The notes under the pieces were generated by a model. The model had not been told where the DNA came from and searched no databases. It worked only from the letters and a program-made list of their open reading frames with translations. Shown here piece by piece: positions 33,780 to 45,819 of a DNA stretch of 64,000 bases (positions are counted from its first letter, which is position 1; each line of letters starts with the position of its first letter). Made by a program: the position numbers and the translations under genes. Source of the DNA: Avena insularis (lineage: Eukaryota > Streptophyta > Magnoliopsida > Poales > Poaceae); the NCBI GenBank assembly GCA_023614405.1, contig CM042688.1, positions 65,086,253 through 65,150,252 on the forward strand, read 5' to 3'.

Positions 33780-34560
33780 TTAGCGACAAAACACAAGCCT
33801 AAATCACCTCTTCCACCAAGCAGTGTGCCAGAAACACCCGTCGCAATGGCTCCTTCATCCAAAATTCAAGCGGTAAAAAATTTCCATCTCGCCCTTCGGT
33901 CCAGAAACAACATGCCAAAGGCCATTCCTCAAAATGGTTTGTCTTGTAAATTCCCATGCGCCACATAATTCAAAGTTTCAAACATACTAGTACCACCCAC
34001 GCCCTTCGGGCCGAATCCCTCGATATCACCTTGCACGACCATGGTTGTGCTCCTTCCTTCACAGCCTCTCCACTTGCATGCCACCGTAGCGACCGAAGAC
34101 ATTTTACCCTCCCAACGCCGGCCCCCACCAGATCATCTCCTCTATACACGAGGTCCACGGTGCCGGAACGGCTCAGCAACATTGCGCATCTTCGATGGAT
34201 CCACTTCCCCAACTCCACAACACCGGATCTGCTTCCTCGACCTTTTCCACGGTGCCGGAGAGATGGGGAGGCAAATCCTCTCAAGGGCGAACGACGAGGT
34301 CATAGCTCGCCATAAGTCCGGCAAAGGCACGGGAAGGAAATCGCATAATCGCGGTCACAACGGTTGTCGCCGTACACTTCATATGCTCTTTACGCATTTG
34401 ATGTCTGAAAATAGTCCATCGCTTGTTTCAGTGTATTCTCGCACTAAGTTTTTTATCTTGTACTCCGACATTTCTTATCGAGCCATCATATATGCATATG
34501 TATGTCATTGTTCCTTCAGAGCTTTTAACTACTTGCTAGGACTGTACTAACTTGCTCTTT
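33780..34560 (+). other. GC-rich segment between exon-like islands
   Basis: Short overlapping frames on both strands (33956-34550) in Pro/Ser/His-rich composition. The sequence style resembles 47690-48100 farther right. It may be an alternative first exon or a nested fragment. No protein is supported. Confidence 0.3.
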
Positions 34561-34794
34561 TACACACACCTCGCTCTTAAATCTCATAAGATATATTTTT
34601 TGCTAATGCATGTAAGCTAATTTGCGAATGACTAATGAGGGAGAATGGAAGATTAGGCAAGATAGATAATTAAAGAATTCCAAATATGCAAGGTTGCTTA
34701 GCCTGCAGAGAGTTAGATCTTTCATAGATACCACCACCAATCATGAAGTCTAGGATTCTGATGCAGAATTTGATCCTCCGGATCAACAAAACCC

Positions 34795-35480
34795 CGAGGG
34801 AGACCTGACTCAGGAAGATGGATCGGTCGAGAACCCCCTCCCTAACCCGCCTGCTTGTCCACTTCCCAAGGTGCTTGCTTTGTGTTGTCATTGCGATATT
34901 TGTTTCATCTTCCATGTTTCATACCTCAATTCCCACCAAATATTGTGCAATGCCATCTGCTTAGTTCATGCATCATATATGTTTAGCATATCTTGCCTTA
35001 CTGTTCTTCTGTTCTATCCACGTCGCATTTTACATAGGACTTTGATAGAATAATGTCTCACTTATGTGTGTCAGGAATCAGCTGGTTCACCTAAGACCCT
35101 TCCAGATACCAACAGGGAGAAAAACTATGATTGGCAAGTTTCTGATTCAACATTGGTTTTTGTTGATGGACAATATTTCGAGGGAGACCTGACTTAGGAA
35201 GTTGGACCCATCAAGGACCTCCCTGCTAGTCCGCTCGCTTGTCCACCCCCAAGGTGCTTGCTCTATTTTTTAATTGTGATATCTGTTGCATCTTCCATGT
35301 TTTGTATCTTAATCCCACCAAATATTTTGCAATGCCCTCTGCCTAGTTCATGCATCATATATATTCAACACATTTTGCCTTACTATTTTTCTGTTCCATC
35401 TGCATCTCATTACATATAGAACTATAATAGATTGAAGTGTTGTTTATGTGTGTAAGGAATCAGCCGGTTCATGTAAGACA
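34795..35480 (+). repeat. Tandem duplication of an exon-intron block, offset 384 bp
   Basis: Copy 1 is 34795-35103 and copy 2 is 35179-35480. Both run from CGAGGGAGACCTGACT through the exon end CCCAAG/GTGCTTG and the whole intron (TTGCATCTTCCATGTTT... in copy 2) to the next acceptor and GAATCAGC-GGTTCA. The splice signals are kept in both, although copy 2 has TAAG instead of TCAG at the acceptor and a TAG replaces a sense codon near 35200. Confidence 0.85.
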
Positions 35481-37526
35481 GGTTCAAGTACCAAACATGA
35501 AGCGTTGACAAGCGGTCCTGCTAATGCTACCGGTGGAACACAAACACACGACGGGAAATACGAAAATCAGGAAACTCACATACGGCTAAAAAGTGTCGTC
35601 TTGGTGGCACACCACATGTTCCAACAGAAGTAGATGCAGCAAATACCATCCCACACATTCCACTGACAATCCAGATACCCAGCAACAATTGACAGTCGAA
35701 CCAGTTTTGACCTCTACTTGCCTAACACTGCTAGCACAACACCAACAAGCTAGCGATGATCACCAACATGTTGATTATCCCATTGCCAAACAAGGTATGT
35801 GTTCCAAGGATTATCGATGCATGCTTCCTTATATATACCGTGCAAGCTTGATGTAACGGTTGAATTGGTAGCTACACGAAGATTTAAGAAAAGGGGGCCA
35901 ACGGTAGGAAAAATGCTTGAAGCTAAAATTTCCGAAATGCAATCTAGATATTGCATCAATTCTATTGTGCCTGGCAAGCGAAGGCTAGAAGATCCATAAG
36001 AATCTTCTTTTCTAGCATCTGAAATAGGCGTTTTTGTCAAGAATGATATTCCCATCTTCGCATCGTTCAAGCTCCACCAACAGAACCCTGATCATTACAA
36101 TTCATTACTGCAAAAGTTACATGTAAGTCATGGTGCTCTGTACCATGCATTCAAGCTTGCTCTTGGTTCTATTCTAAGTCACATAACACATCAGATGTTC
36201 CATTCTTGCTGACAGACAAAATTCAACTGTGATCAGGATAATGAGGATGTAGAGTATGTTCTCATGGACATGTTCTCATGTTCTTTGCGCTAGCAACGTC
36301 ATAGGGTAAAGAGTAAATACTTTGATGGTAAGGCAAGCAAGGATATTCAAAAAATGACTCCTATGGAACACACTATGGCTGACCAACACTGGATAGATCT
36401 TCTCGACCACTGGTTTGATCCAAAGATTACGGTATCGTTTTTGAAGACTGATACCATATCACATTCGAAATTCCTATTTACACATCTGTATCACTAGTCT
36501 CCTTTTGTAGATGAACACTGAAAAAACAAGAGAAACCGTGTCGCGCAACGCTTAACAAATCGAAATGGATCTCGTGCATTGGTTGGGCACCTGAGCGCAA
36601 TAGTAAGAATAATTAGTTTTTAATCTTGTACACACTTTGTGCTTCTTATATTTTGATCGGATGTTTTGCCCATGTTGCAGAAAGGTGTGGTAAGTCTGCA
36701 GCAAAAATTCCAAACATGCCAGACAAGCAAAAAATAAGGGCTTAATCCCTCCGCTGAGTGTTATTGTAAGTCTTCTGTTTGATTGATATTTTGTGATGAC
36801 ACACCCTCGGTGATTTATATGTATAGTTAGATGTGCAACACTGCCTGAACTGCTACCACTTTTCTTTTTAATTTAAGTAGATGATTTCCAACTAGTGTGA
36901 GTTTCAGTTTTCAGCTATACAAAGAGTTGTCTTATGTATATCATGCACCCGACGAGGAAGAAACAGACAGATGTCATGTTGGCATAGGCCTGCTATTGCG
37001 TGCTAGTGATAAAATTCTGATCAGTATGATCAGATAGCCATGCTTTTACTACAATATATATGATGTGTAATCATCCATGCCAACTTGTAAGATTTTTTCA
37101 AAGACAGGTTAAATGTGTTGTTTGCTTGTTTCTATGTATTAGCTTTTCTTCTCTTACCCATGTCTACCAACTGATAACCTTACAGATTAAATTGAATGAG
37201 GAGATGGCAAAACTTGGAAAAGATGGTCTGGAACAAACCCAAGAAGAATGTCTGGAAACATTTAAAATGGTACTAAAAGTCGAAGGTCATCGTAAAAGCA
37301 CATTCCTACGTAATGCTGGGTTGTGGCAGTGCAAGTCCAAGTCCAAGTCATCGTATTTGTCTAGTCAGGAAGAAATTGTAGCACTACGGGCTGAATAGGA
37401 AGTGCGTAGACGAGCAATCGATGATATGAGACAGAAAGCATTAGCATGTGATGTGGAGTTGAAGATGTTACGAGATCAGCAGAATTTTCGAGAGCCCATA
37501 GATGAAGAGACTTGTCTAAATTGAAG

Positions 37527-38246
37527 ATGAACCCTGACAATGACAGGTGAGTACAATGGTCCTGTGAAATGGTTCCTGTAACAAAAACAGAGGGAGTATT
37601 TGTTTCGCATCATGCTTTTATCTGTTTACGGTATGCTTGATGCACAAAAATCCTGTGCCCGAACCTCACTCTCTCACCCTTGGATTCATGAACCTCACAA
37701 AGGTTTCTTCTTCTTTGGACAACCGCCAAATTTAAAATCTCAGTCCATCGACAAATCCTACCGCCTACCCTGTTTGAATCAGAGATTATGTATCCAATTT
37801 ATTTGCCAATATGGTTAGTATTTTGATGATTAGTTGATGTGACTCTTAGCCTTAAATTCGTACCGAAGGAGTACCATTAATGAAATTAAAAAATCTCAGT
37901 CGAGCGGCAAAACTTGCAGCCAACCCTGTTTGAATCGGAGTTATCCAATTTTCAGTATGGATGATAAGTTAATTTCACTCTCGTCCTTCAAATCCTAAAT
38001 AGGGAGTACACCTTTTATCCAAATATTGCTTGGACACTAGCCAAATTCAAAATATCAGTCTACACAATTATTATGCTCATGGATGATTAGTTGATGTGAC
38101 TCTCGGACTTGAATTCTTGGACAGATAGCGTATGGTCTACTAGCTTTTCTATTATTATTTGGCTGGTAGCTAAATTCAAAATCTCAATCGAGCGGCAAAA
38201 TCACACACCGACCGTGAAGCATTTCCCGCCCCACCGTTTCAAAAAA
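37527..38246. repeat. Degenerate tandem repeat zone, left of the Gypsy fragment
   Basis: Blocks of the type AAATTCAAAATCTCAGTCGAGCGGCAAAA...CATTTCCCGCCC..CGTTTCAAAAA recur at about 37726, 37886, 38040 and 38168, diverging leftwards. The last is closest to the copies at 47300-47540. The same array therefore resumes on the other side of the Gypsy fragment, which split it. Confidence 0.7.
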
Positions 38247-38249
38247 TTT

Positions 38250-39007
38250 GTGGAAAAATCAACCAGATATTGGAAGATATGCTTAGAGCTTGTGTGTTGG
38301 AATACGGATCAAAATGGGAAGACTGCCTGCCCTTCGCAGAATTCTCATACAACAACAGTTATCAAGCTAGTTTGCAGATGGCGCCATTTGAATTCCTATA
38401 CGGAAGAAAGTGTCGTACCCCTTTGAATTGGTCGCAAGTAGGAGAGAGTCAGATCTTTGGACCCGACATTCTCCGAAGCGAGAAGAAAGTTCACAAAGTT
38501 CGTGAGCACCTCAAGATCGCCCAATCCGCATGTAAGAGCTATCCGACAAGAGAAGGAGAGACCTGACTTTCAATGTCGGAGATTTCAGATATCTCAAGGT
38601 TTCACCATTGAAGGGAACTCAAAGCTTTAGTCGAAGGAAAGTTAGCTCCGGATATATCAGACCTTTCAAGATTACGAACACGAGGAGAAGTATCGTATAA
38701 ACTGGAACTGCCTAAAGAGATGTCAGCCATCCACAATGTGTTCCATATCTCGTTACTTCGCAAATGCTTGGAAGTGCCTGAGAAGACTGAAGTTTTCAAA
38801 AATATCGATCACAGAGCAGTGGAAATCAACAATGACCTGACCTATCGGGAAGTGCCCATTCGTATCTTAGAAGAAGCCTACAGAACCACCAGGACCAGGA
38901 GTATCAAGTTTCTCAAGATTCAGTGGAGCAACCATACCGAGGAGGAAGCCACTTGGGGCCTTGAGGATTACATTAGGACAGAGTTCCCAGATCTCTTTAG
39001 TTCCTAG
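38250..39007 (+). pseudogene. Gypsy integrase C-terminal part and chromodomain, broken
   Basis: Begins within integrase at INQILEDMLRACV and continues LPFAEFSYNNSY-ASLQMAPFE-LYGRKCRTP, the conserved block following the DDE core of chromovirus integrases. After frame breaks around 38560-38720 it continues with a GPY/F-like linker (MSAIHNVFHISLLRKC). It ends in a chromodomain-like stretch with IKFLKIQWSNHTEEEATWGL, the aromatic-rich box typical of Tekay/Del. It stops at 39005-39007. The catalytic residues lie upstream and are absent. Confidence 0.85.
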
Positions 39008-39040
39008 TTTTCTTGTAAATCTCGAGACGAGATTTTATTT

Positions 39041-39054
39041 AAGGGGGGAAGGTT
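39041..39054 (+). promoter_or_regulatory. Polypurine tract of the Gypsy element
   Basis: AAGGGGGGAAGGTT directly before the LTR start TGTAACATCCC. Confidence 0.75.
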
Positions 39055-42000
39055 TGTAACATCCCAAAACTTCAATCCAAGCTTATCAAAGATCAAATCA
39101 TCCAAATTTAGGATAAACAAAAAACTTTTCCATATTTAAAATGAAGGTATTCATATATCTGTGCATTTAAAATAGGAGTTGTTTTGAATGGTCATGATTG
39201 TGTGATCCTTTGCTTCTAAAATGTTTCTTAGGGAATTTAAACATCATCTACATCATTCCCAAACTTTTTCTAAAAGAAATCATATCAAAAAGAATTAAAA
39301 TAAAGGAATGGTCATTTTGACAAAATTAACTCTCATGCCTACTTTGGCTATTCCTAGTACTCAATTCTTAACAGAAACAATTCTTGATCTTTGCACCCCT
39401 TGCTAGTACACATAATGAGGTATCAAGGCCCACCCTTTGATCTTCTAAAAACATTCTGGAAACTATTTTAAATGACAGTTCAAAATTGAATCTAATGCAT
39501 ATGCATAGATCACCCCTATTTCAAAAACCATGTATTTGAGCTCCATTTTCAAAACCCTTGCAACCAGAGACTACCTAGCAATAGTGGAGATCACCCAAAA
39601 ATTTTGAACTCAAAATTCAAAACTTTTTCTCTTGCGGTCATTTCATCAAACACTTGGCAGGCAGAATCACACCTCTAATCCTAGCTCACTGTTTTGAACA
39701 GGGTTTTGCCCCCATTTGATCTCCATTTAATCCCTTTGTCCCCCTTTGATCAAACCATGCCAATTGCAGCCCATCCCCTATGCCCTAGTGGCCATGCCAA
39801 GCCATGCCGAGCACCACCCTGGTCGGCCAACCTTGCAACTGTCGCAGCAGACCACTCCCCCTTCCCTCGCCATGTCTAGGAGGTAGCCAATGCCGCACCG
39901 CCCCTCTCTGTCCCTTTCCCGAGCCAAGAGCAGCCGTGGACCACCGAGGAGAAACCGCGCCCAGTGCCACCAGACCATGTCGACGCCGCAGCGCGCATCC
40001 CTGCGTGCACAAGCCACCACTCGACACCAGCCCGCGCCCACCACTCCGCCTCGACCTGGAGAACACCCCAGACACCTCCGTTCGCCGCCCAAAGCCCCAC
40101 AGCCACCGCTTGCCGTGGACACCGCCGCCTCTGCCTCTCAGAGCGCCACCTCACCCCTACCGCATACCACCGCCCCTACGGCCGCATTTAAGCGCTAGAG
40201 CACCGCCAGGGGACCGCCCATCGATCGCCATCCCCAGCCATGCCGCTAGCTCGCCGTAGCCATGTCGCCACCGTCGACCGCCCATCCAGCTCGGTCTCAC
40301 CGTCGAGCCTATAAAAGGAGCCCTCCCCAGCACCAAAGACTCACACCATTCCACTACCCTCACCTCTCTGAACCTTAACCACCCCTCGCTGGAGCAAGTG
40401 GAGCAGCAGCTCGCCGGAATTGGAGCCGGAGCCGCCGTCTCTGGAGAAGAAGGGTGTCGTTGATTCCGGCCACCCCAAGCTCCGACGCGACCACGCCTCG
40501 CCTCGCCGTCGTCTTCCACTTCATTCGCCCGCATTGCCGACCCCGCTGGAGCCCTGGTACGCCCCTAGTAGACCCCTACCGAGCTGCTAGGGTTCGAGCT
40601 CGCCGGCGACCCGTCCGTCGTCGACGACGACCCTCAACCGTAGATCTAGCCTCTAATCGCACGGCCCATAGCGCGCGTACCGTTTCGTGTTTTAAGTGCC
40701 GCTGACCAGTGGGACCCCCCTGTCAGCTGAGCCACTGGGCCGGCCCATTTCCTTTCCCGCGCAAGCCCGTAGATTCAAATTAGGATTTTTCCTTTTAGCT
40801 AGAATATAGTTTCTGTCTAGTGTTTCAAAATTCAATTCTGTGAGTTTGACAAATCCGAATTACATGAAATTAATTTTGTCTGGAAGGTATGGAAATGCTC
40901 TATCCAAACCCATTGGATTTAAGTCATTTAGAGTTATAGATTTCTCCTAATAAAAATAAGAAGACAGAAGCTTTTGCAACTTGAAACATTTTTATAAAAT
41001 CAACCAAGTTAGCTTTTGAGTTGATTCCAACTCTCAAAAATCACATTTCATCATATCTATCCAAATATGTAATAATACTAAGGTTTAAAGACAGTGACTT
41101 TGGACTAGTACCAAAATAATGCTATATAGGCATTTATAGTCACTTTAAATCATTAAATAATAAACTTAAACCAAAGTAATAGTGATCCAACCTTTAAATA
41201 TCATTCCCACATGTTAGAATATGTGGTGAGGACATGCGTCCACATGATCCCATATTTTAGTGGTGAATATTAAATTGTAGTTAATTTTTCAATGAGTAGA
41301 AATTACTTTTCCAAAATAAAAAGGTTGAAACTATTGAATTAAACTTGTGATGCTTGGGATGATAATAGATCATCACTTGTGTGGTTTAGAATACTACTTA
41401 GCCTAAGTTAAGTATTGCTTGGTGATTGTGCACTCCCTATGTATTTATAGACGATAGTACCGACCAAGCCTTCGAGGAGGAGGAGTTCTACCAAGAAGAA
41501 GAAGAAGAAGAAGACAACTTCAACCACTGCACCAACCAAGGCAAGCTATTAGTGGCAAGCTAACCCTTGAAAACATGCTTTAGTAAGCTAGTGTAGCAAG
41601 CTAGAATAAAACTAGATAGTTTAGTAAAGATGCCTTAAGCATACCTTGATCACACCCCCTTAGCTTACACCAAGTTCTTTAACTAATCTTGAAGGTAGCA
41701 TAAAGAGTATAAAACTTGACCTACCTAGAGAACCTTAGATGTCATTCTATGGCATGAGATTGATCCCACCTTTCCACCTTAGTGATCACTCTTAACCTAG
41801 TGTTTTAGAATAGATCAAACTTGAGTCATTTTAGATGGGAACACTTGGTGAAAATGAGTTATGAAAACCTTGGAATGATGAGTCATTCTATTGAGATGTT
41901 TTGACATGTGTTGAGAAACACAATTGGTTTATGATGATGAAAATGATGAGGCATGAGCCTTAACCCTTTTTATAAAACTGATGGTTGGATTCGGATGCGA

Positions 42001-42948
42001 TACCATTCCAAATTTACCGTACAACCACATTACCTGAATTGGGTAAGGCTTAGCTGGAAATTTATATGCATTAGTATTAGTTCCCTCACGGGAGAGGTTT
42101 GAGCTGAGGCTACCTCTCAATGTTGTCCACCTATGCAGTGCCCAAGATGACTGATGGTCATGGTTGGGAGGCCATGCTCATAGGAGAGGTGCTTGTACTA
42201 GGGTGTGTAAAGGGAAGGTTATGTTTGATTATCTGCATACCAAGTATGATGATTCAGGGTTATCCCTGACAGATGTATCGAATCTTGTGGTGAAAGTGTA
42301 CCACCTCTGCAGAGTGTCAAACTATTGAATAGCAGCGTCCATGATTATGGACAGTTGGAATGGCCATACTGTTTCGTTGTCAGATGTTTTCTAAATGACT
42401 TGAAATGAATGATGAACCTTGACTTGACCACCACATGGTTGTGTAGATGAAAATAGCTTCCCAACTTAAGTGATTCTAGACTTTTATTTTATCTTTTCTT
42501 GTTTCAGAACTCAGCTTAGGTTTCAAACTTAACTTGAGAGTTATTCTTTAAATTCCGTACTTTAACTTAGAATTATAACCCTTGCTAGTAGTAGTTTGCG
42601 AGTACTTAAAGAGTACTCATGGCTTTTTGTCCTGCTATTATCATGGCCAGACTATGAAGGAGATTATCAAGATGATGGTCGCAGGACGGCTATGATAACT
42701 AGGACTATCTCGCCTTCGATACTCGTGCCCCTGAAGATGGACCCCACCGCTACGCTATCGTTTATTTCCGCTTCTTGTTGTATTAAAGACTGGATCATGA
42801 GATCCTTATTTGTGTAAAACCTTATGTATGGTTTGTAATGGATGATGTACTGTGATATCCAATCTGTTATGTCTCGCAAAAATGGTAATCCTGGGATTGC
42901 GAGGTATGGCATAACGGGCATCTGGGATTAAAAATCCGGGTGTTGACA
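39055..42948 (+). repeat. Single 3.9-kb LTR of the Gypsy element
   Basis: Starts TGTAACATCCC and ends GGGTGTTGACA, followed by AG and the iMet primer site. U3 is AT-rich at first, then GC-rich (39700-40700). It contains a TATA box and a GAAGAA microsatellite (41497-41515). The many overlapping open frames in 39690-40705 occur on both strands and are compositional. No second copy of this LTR exists in the window. Confidence 0.85.
40310..40317 (+). promoter_or_regulatory. LTR TATA box
   Basis: TATAAAAG preceded by GC-rich sequence and followed about 30 bases later by CAAAGACTCACACCATTCC, a plausible start region. It is the strongest core promoter in the window. Confidence 0.65.
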
Positions 42949-42951
42949 AGT

Positions 42952-42963
42952 TGGTATCAGAGC
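42952..42963 (+). promoter_or_regulatory. Primer binding site, tRNA-iMet type
   Basis: TGGTATCAGAGC, the standard complement of the initiator tRNA-Met 3' end, three bases after the LTR. Confidence 0.9.
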
Positions 42964-43179
42964 CATCCTGACCATAGGAGACCCTAGTTAGAATGGACGT
43001 CCAAACCAAAAACTTAGCTTCAAAACCAAAGTGAGTATTTATGAAAAAACTATTTCCCCTCTTACCCTTGTGAACTCATTCTTTCTAAAAAATACATGTT
43101 CCTCAAAATTCTTACATTACTACTTAAAATTTGACACACTTGAACACTTCACTAATTTCCTCATCCTAAATTCTTGTAG

Positions 43180-43950
43180 ATGGAGACTCAGTTCAGCAAG
43201 TTTTACCAGTTGGGAAACGGAGGTCAGCTGATCTTCGAGAGGGATCTGGATTCACTGTCAGAATTTCTGGGACGCCCACATCCGGAGTTTCTTGGAGCTC
43301 AACTTACAGGACCCCCAGGAGGAGACCTACAATGGCTAGTCACCGCAGATCTTCGAGGGAGCATTGAAGCACCAACTTCCGGGAGAATTCAGTTCTCCGT
43401 GAGAGAGAAGAACTGGCTAGATGGATTAGCCAGGGCAATGCATGAAGCTCTCGCACGTCTATGTGCCCTTAGCGTCAACAATATTCAAGGAACCCGTTTT
43501 GCCCACTATGCAAGACGTGACTTCATGGGAATGCCAATGGAGATGCCAAGTCACCCAGAGTTGAAGCGTCAAGTGGAGAACCTTGACTTCTTGCTTCATG
43601 ACCGACAGCAAGAACTGGACAATGCTAGAGAGTTAGCCAACCAGAACCGTGCAATTACCGACCAGAAGGCCCAGACTTTTGCACTGCTCGTCCAAGATCG
43701 CCAGTCTCTTCGTCGCCAGCGTGCAAAGAAGGATCGCACCATCGCTCGTCTTCGCAAGAAGGTGTCCGACCTCGAGAAGACTGTCAAGGAGCAGGAAGCT
43801 CAGCTTGCCGCCAAGGAAGAAGATGATGAGGGTGAAGACATCCAGGGAGATATGGATTCTTACCTCAGCAACGATGACGATTTTCTGGCAGAGGATGTTG
43901 TGGACTTCTACACTGATGATGAAGACTCCGACTTCATTGACGATGAGTAG
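43180..43950 (+). CDS. Intact leader ORF upstream of gag, 256 codons, unknown function
   Basis: Uninterrupted frame between the primer site and gag, starting METQFSKFYQLGNGGQL. Residues 1-120 form a compact globular-looking region (SLSEFLGRPHPEFLGAQL; NWLDGLARAMHEALARL). Residues about 125-215 are heptad-patterned, rich in Arg/Gln/Lys (RRQRAKKDRTIARLRKKVSD), a probable coiled coil. Residues 216-256 are very acidic (EEDDEGED; DDEDSDFIDDE). It does not resemble gag, which follows separately at 44199. Its openness contrasts with stops in gag, reverse transcriptase and integrase of the same fragment. An extra leader ORF is not a universal part of Tekay elements. I cannot name it, nor exclude that it is a captured host sequence. 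Confidence 0.7.
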   Translation: METQFSKFYQLGNGGQLIFERDLDSLSEFLGRPHPEFLGAQLTGPPGGDLQWLVTADLRGSIEAPTSGRIQFSVREKNWLDGLARAMHEALARLCALSVNNIQGTRFAHYARRDFMGMPMEMPSHPELKRQVENLDFLLHDRQQELDNARELANQNRAITDQKAQTFALLVQDRQSLRRQRAKKDRTIARLRKKVSDLEKTVKEQEAQLAAKEEDDEGEDIQGDMDSYLSNDDDFLAEDVVDFYTDDEDSDFIDDE

Positions 43951-44198
43951 ATGCACTAGCGCACTGTCGTAGCATGAGATGTATCATCTCATTGTATCGT
44001 AGTTTGCAGAATGGTTCTTCAAACCACCTGTTTTCCCCTTTGATTGTTGTGGTGTGTGTTGTATCGTGTGCTTGCTTGCATGAATGAGAATGAAGTTAGT
44101 TGAAAAACCAGAGTCTAACTCAAAGTTGTAGCTTTGAAAACCCAAAACCATGAACCTTAAAATTTCCCTCTTACCCCTATATCTATCTCAATCTTCAG

Positions 44199-45330
44199 AT
44201 GACTCGTGGAAACCAAGGAGGGAGCAGCTCATCGCAGGACCCAATGCTGCAGATCTTGCAGAATCTTATCGCAGACCGTGAAGCAAGCAGGGCCGAACGT
44301 CAAGCCAACTTAGCAACATTGCAGCAGATCGCCCAAATGGCTCTCAACAACCAAGGACATGGAAATCAGGATCACCATGGATCTAAACTCAAAAACTTTT
44401 AGAACACCAATCCCCCAATCTTCAACCAATCGGAAAATCCATTAGATGCTGATGACTGGTTACAGACCATGGAAAACAACCTAGAGGTTGCAGGAGTTGA
44501 TGAGAATGAGAAAGTTCTCTTCGCCACTCACTATCTGGCGGGAGATGCAAGAGCTTGGTGGAATAGCGTCCGCAACATGAACCATGGCCAGGTGATGACC
44601 TGGGAAGCATTCAAGGTCAAGTTCAGCCGCACCCACGTGCCGCAAGGTCTTGTCAACAGGATGAGAGATGAATTCCGTGAACTGAAGCAAGGAAGGTTGA
44701 CTGTAGTAGAGTACCGTGACAAATTCTTGTCACTTGCCCGATATGCACCGGATGAAATCAACACGGAGGCCAAGAAGAAAGAGAGGTTCTTAAACGGACT
44801 ACATGATGAGATGCAGACTATCCTCACAACATCCGCTTCAGGGATCTTGAAGAGCTAGTCGACTCGCCATTCAGATGGAAGGGAAGATTAACCAGCAAAT
44901 GACAACCGCAAGCGTCGTATGATGCAGTGATCTGGATCCAAAGTCACCGTAAGTACCGCCCCAACCCTCACCAGATATGCACAAGGAACAACCGACCCCC
45001 ACATTATCGCCCAAGCTACCCCAACCGTAGCGGAGTAAATGTGAAGCCCGGAGGAAACAATCACAACTCCGGCAATGCCAACAACTTCAACCGTGACCCT
45101 CCCAAGAGCAAAAACCCAACACGCCCCAGGCTGGCAGCAATGTTGTAATTGATCAAGGACAAGTCCCGATCACTTGTTTCGAGTGTGGAGTGAAGGGTCA
45201 CTACTCCAATGAGTGTCCCAAGAAGCGCTGCCAATGCCCCTGAATGCCCCAGCTCAGCAGAAGGCGTCGTGTTCAAGGCAGGAGATTTGCCCAGTGGAAC
45301 CCAGACAATCAAGAACGGTCGTCTCTTCCA
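44199..45330 (+). pseudogene. Gypsy gag, inactivated
   Basis: Starts MTRGNQGGSSSSQDP. TAG at 44401 interrupts just before the capsid core, which then reads ADDWLQTMENNLEVAGV, FATHYLAGDARAWWNSV and FRELKQGRLTVVEYRDKF. A further stop lies near 44856, followed by frame changes. A CCHC zinc knuckle (C-x2-C-x4-H-x4-C, 45175-45215) is still readable. Organisation is standard for chromovirus gag. Confidence 0.85.
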
Positions 45331-45367
45331 CATGAACGCAGAAGAAGCCTAGGAAGCACCATATGTA

Positions 45368-45712
45368 GTGCTGGGTATGTTTTCTATCAACTCGGTTTTA
45401 GCAAGAGTATTGTTTGATTCTGGAGCATCGCATTCATTTGTCACCGAAGAATCTGTATGCACTAGTAAGATTCGCCCAACCAACCTGAAGCATGTCATGA
45501 TAGTTCAAATCCCCGGTTCAACTACAAAAGCTAGAAAAATTTGCAAAGCTGTACCTATCAGAATACATGGGATAGATTTTTATGCCAACCTAATTGTACT
45601 TGGAACCAAAGGTTTGGAAGTAGTACTAGGTATGGACTGGATGTCAAGGCATAAAGGACTGATAGACTGTGCTAAGAAAGCCATCACCATGACCAGTAGT
45701 TCGAGTAAATAG
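45368..45712 (+). pseudogene. Gypsy protease domain
   Basis: Open for 114 codons with the DSGASHSFV active-site motif (45417-45443) and the VVLGMDWMSRH block that closes the retropepsin fold. It is separated from gag and reverse transcriptase by stops, so it cannot be made as part of a polyprotein. Confidence 0.85.
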
Positions 45713-45819
45713 AACATATCTCGAAACCTTACCCGTCAATTCAAATGCAACAAAAGTGTAGCCGCCTACCATTGACCAAGTCAGAGTAGTCGTGAATACC
45801 CGACGTATTCCCGGATGAA

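Larger units (their letters stand above)
32960..37526 (+). pseudogene. Transposase_24 (Ptta/En/Spm)-like transposon gene, intron-rich and decayed
   Basis: Exon-like islands separated by AT-rich introns with GT/AG borders. About 33080-33298 (MAEAKIRLLQKDLNTTTRWI, helical); 34680-34870; 35074-35253; 35457-35795; 35868-36115 with KKRGPTVGKMLEAKISEM and ASEIGVFVKNDIPIF; 36217-36430 with KFNCDQDNEDVEYVLMDMF and DQHWIDLLDHWF; 36525-36605 with KNKRNRVAQRLTNRNGSR; 36680-36740; 37186-37525 with NEEMAKLGKDGLEQTQEECL and a C-terminal helical stretch. The order (GPT-GKMLE, ...W--L---WF..., KN-NR---...GS) is that of the plant Transposase_24 family accompanying CACTA elements. Stop codons interrupt at least five exons (for example 35201, 35998, 37396) and frames shift within others. 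It is probably the accessory ORF of the CACTA element that ends at 50617. Confidence 0.65.

Noticed and set aside
39694..40705. Many long Arg/Pro/Ala-rich frames on both strands
   Set aside because: They overlap each other in the GC-rich part of the single Gypsy LTR, which explains the absence of stops.
43633..43972. Antisense and alternate frames over the leader ORF
   Set aside because: They are shadows of the Arg/Lys/Glu-rich coiled-coil coding sequence.
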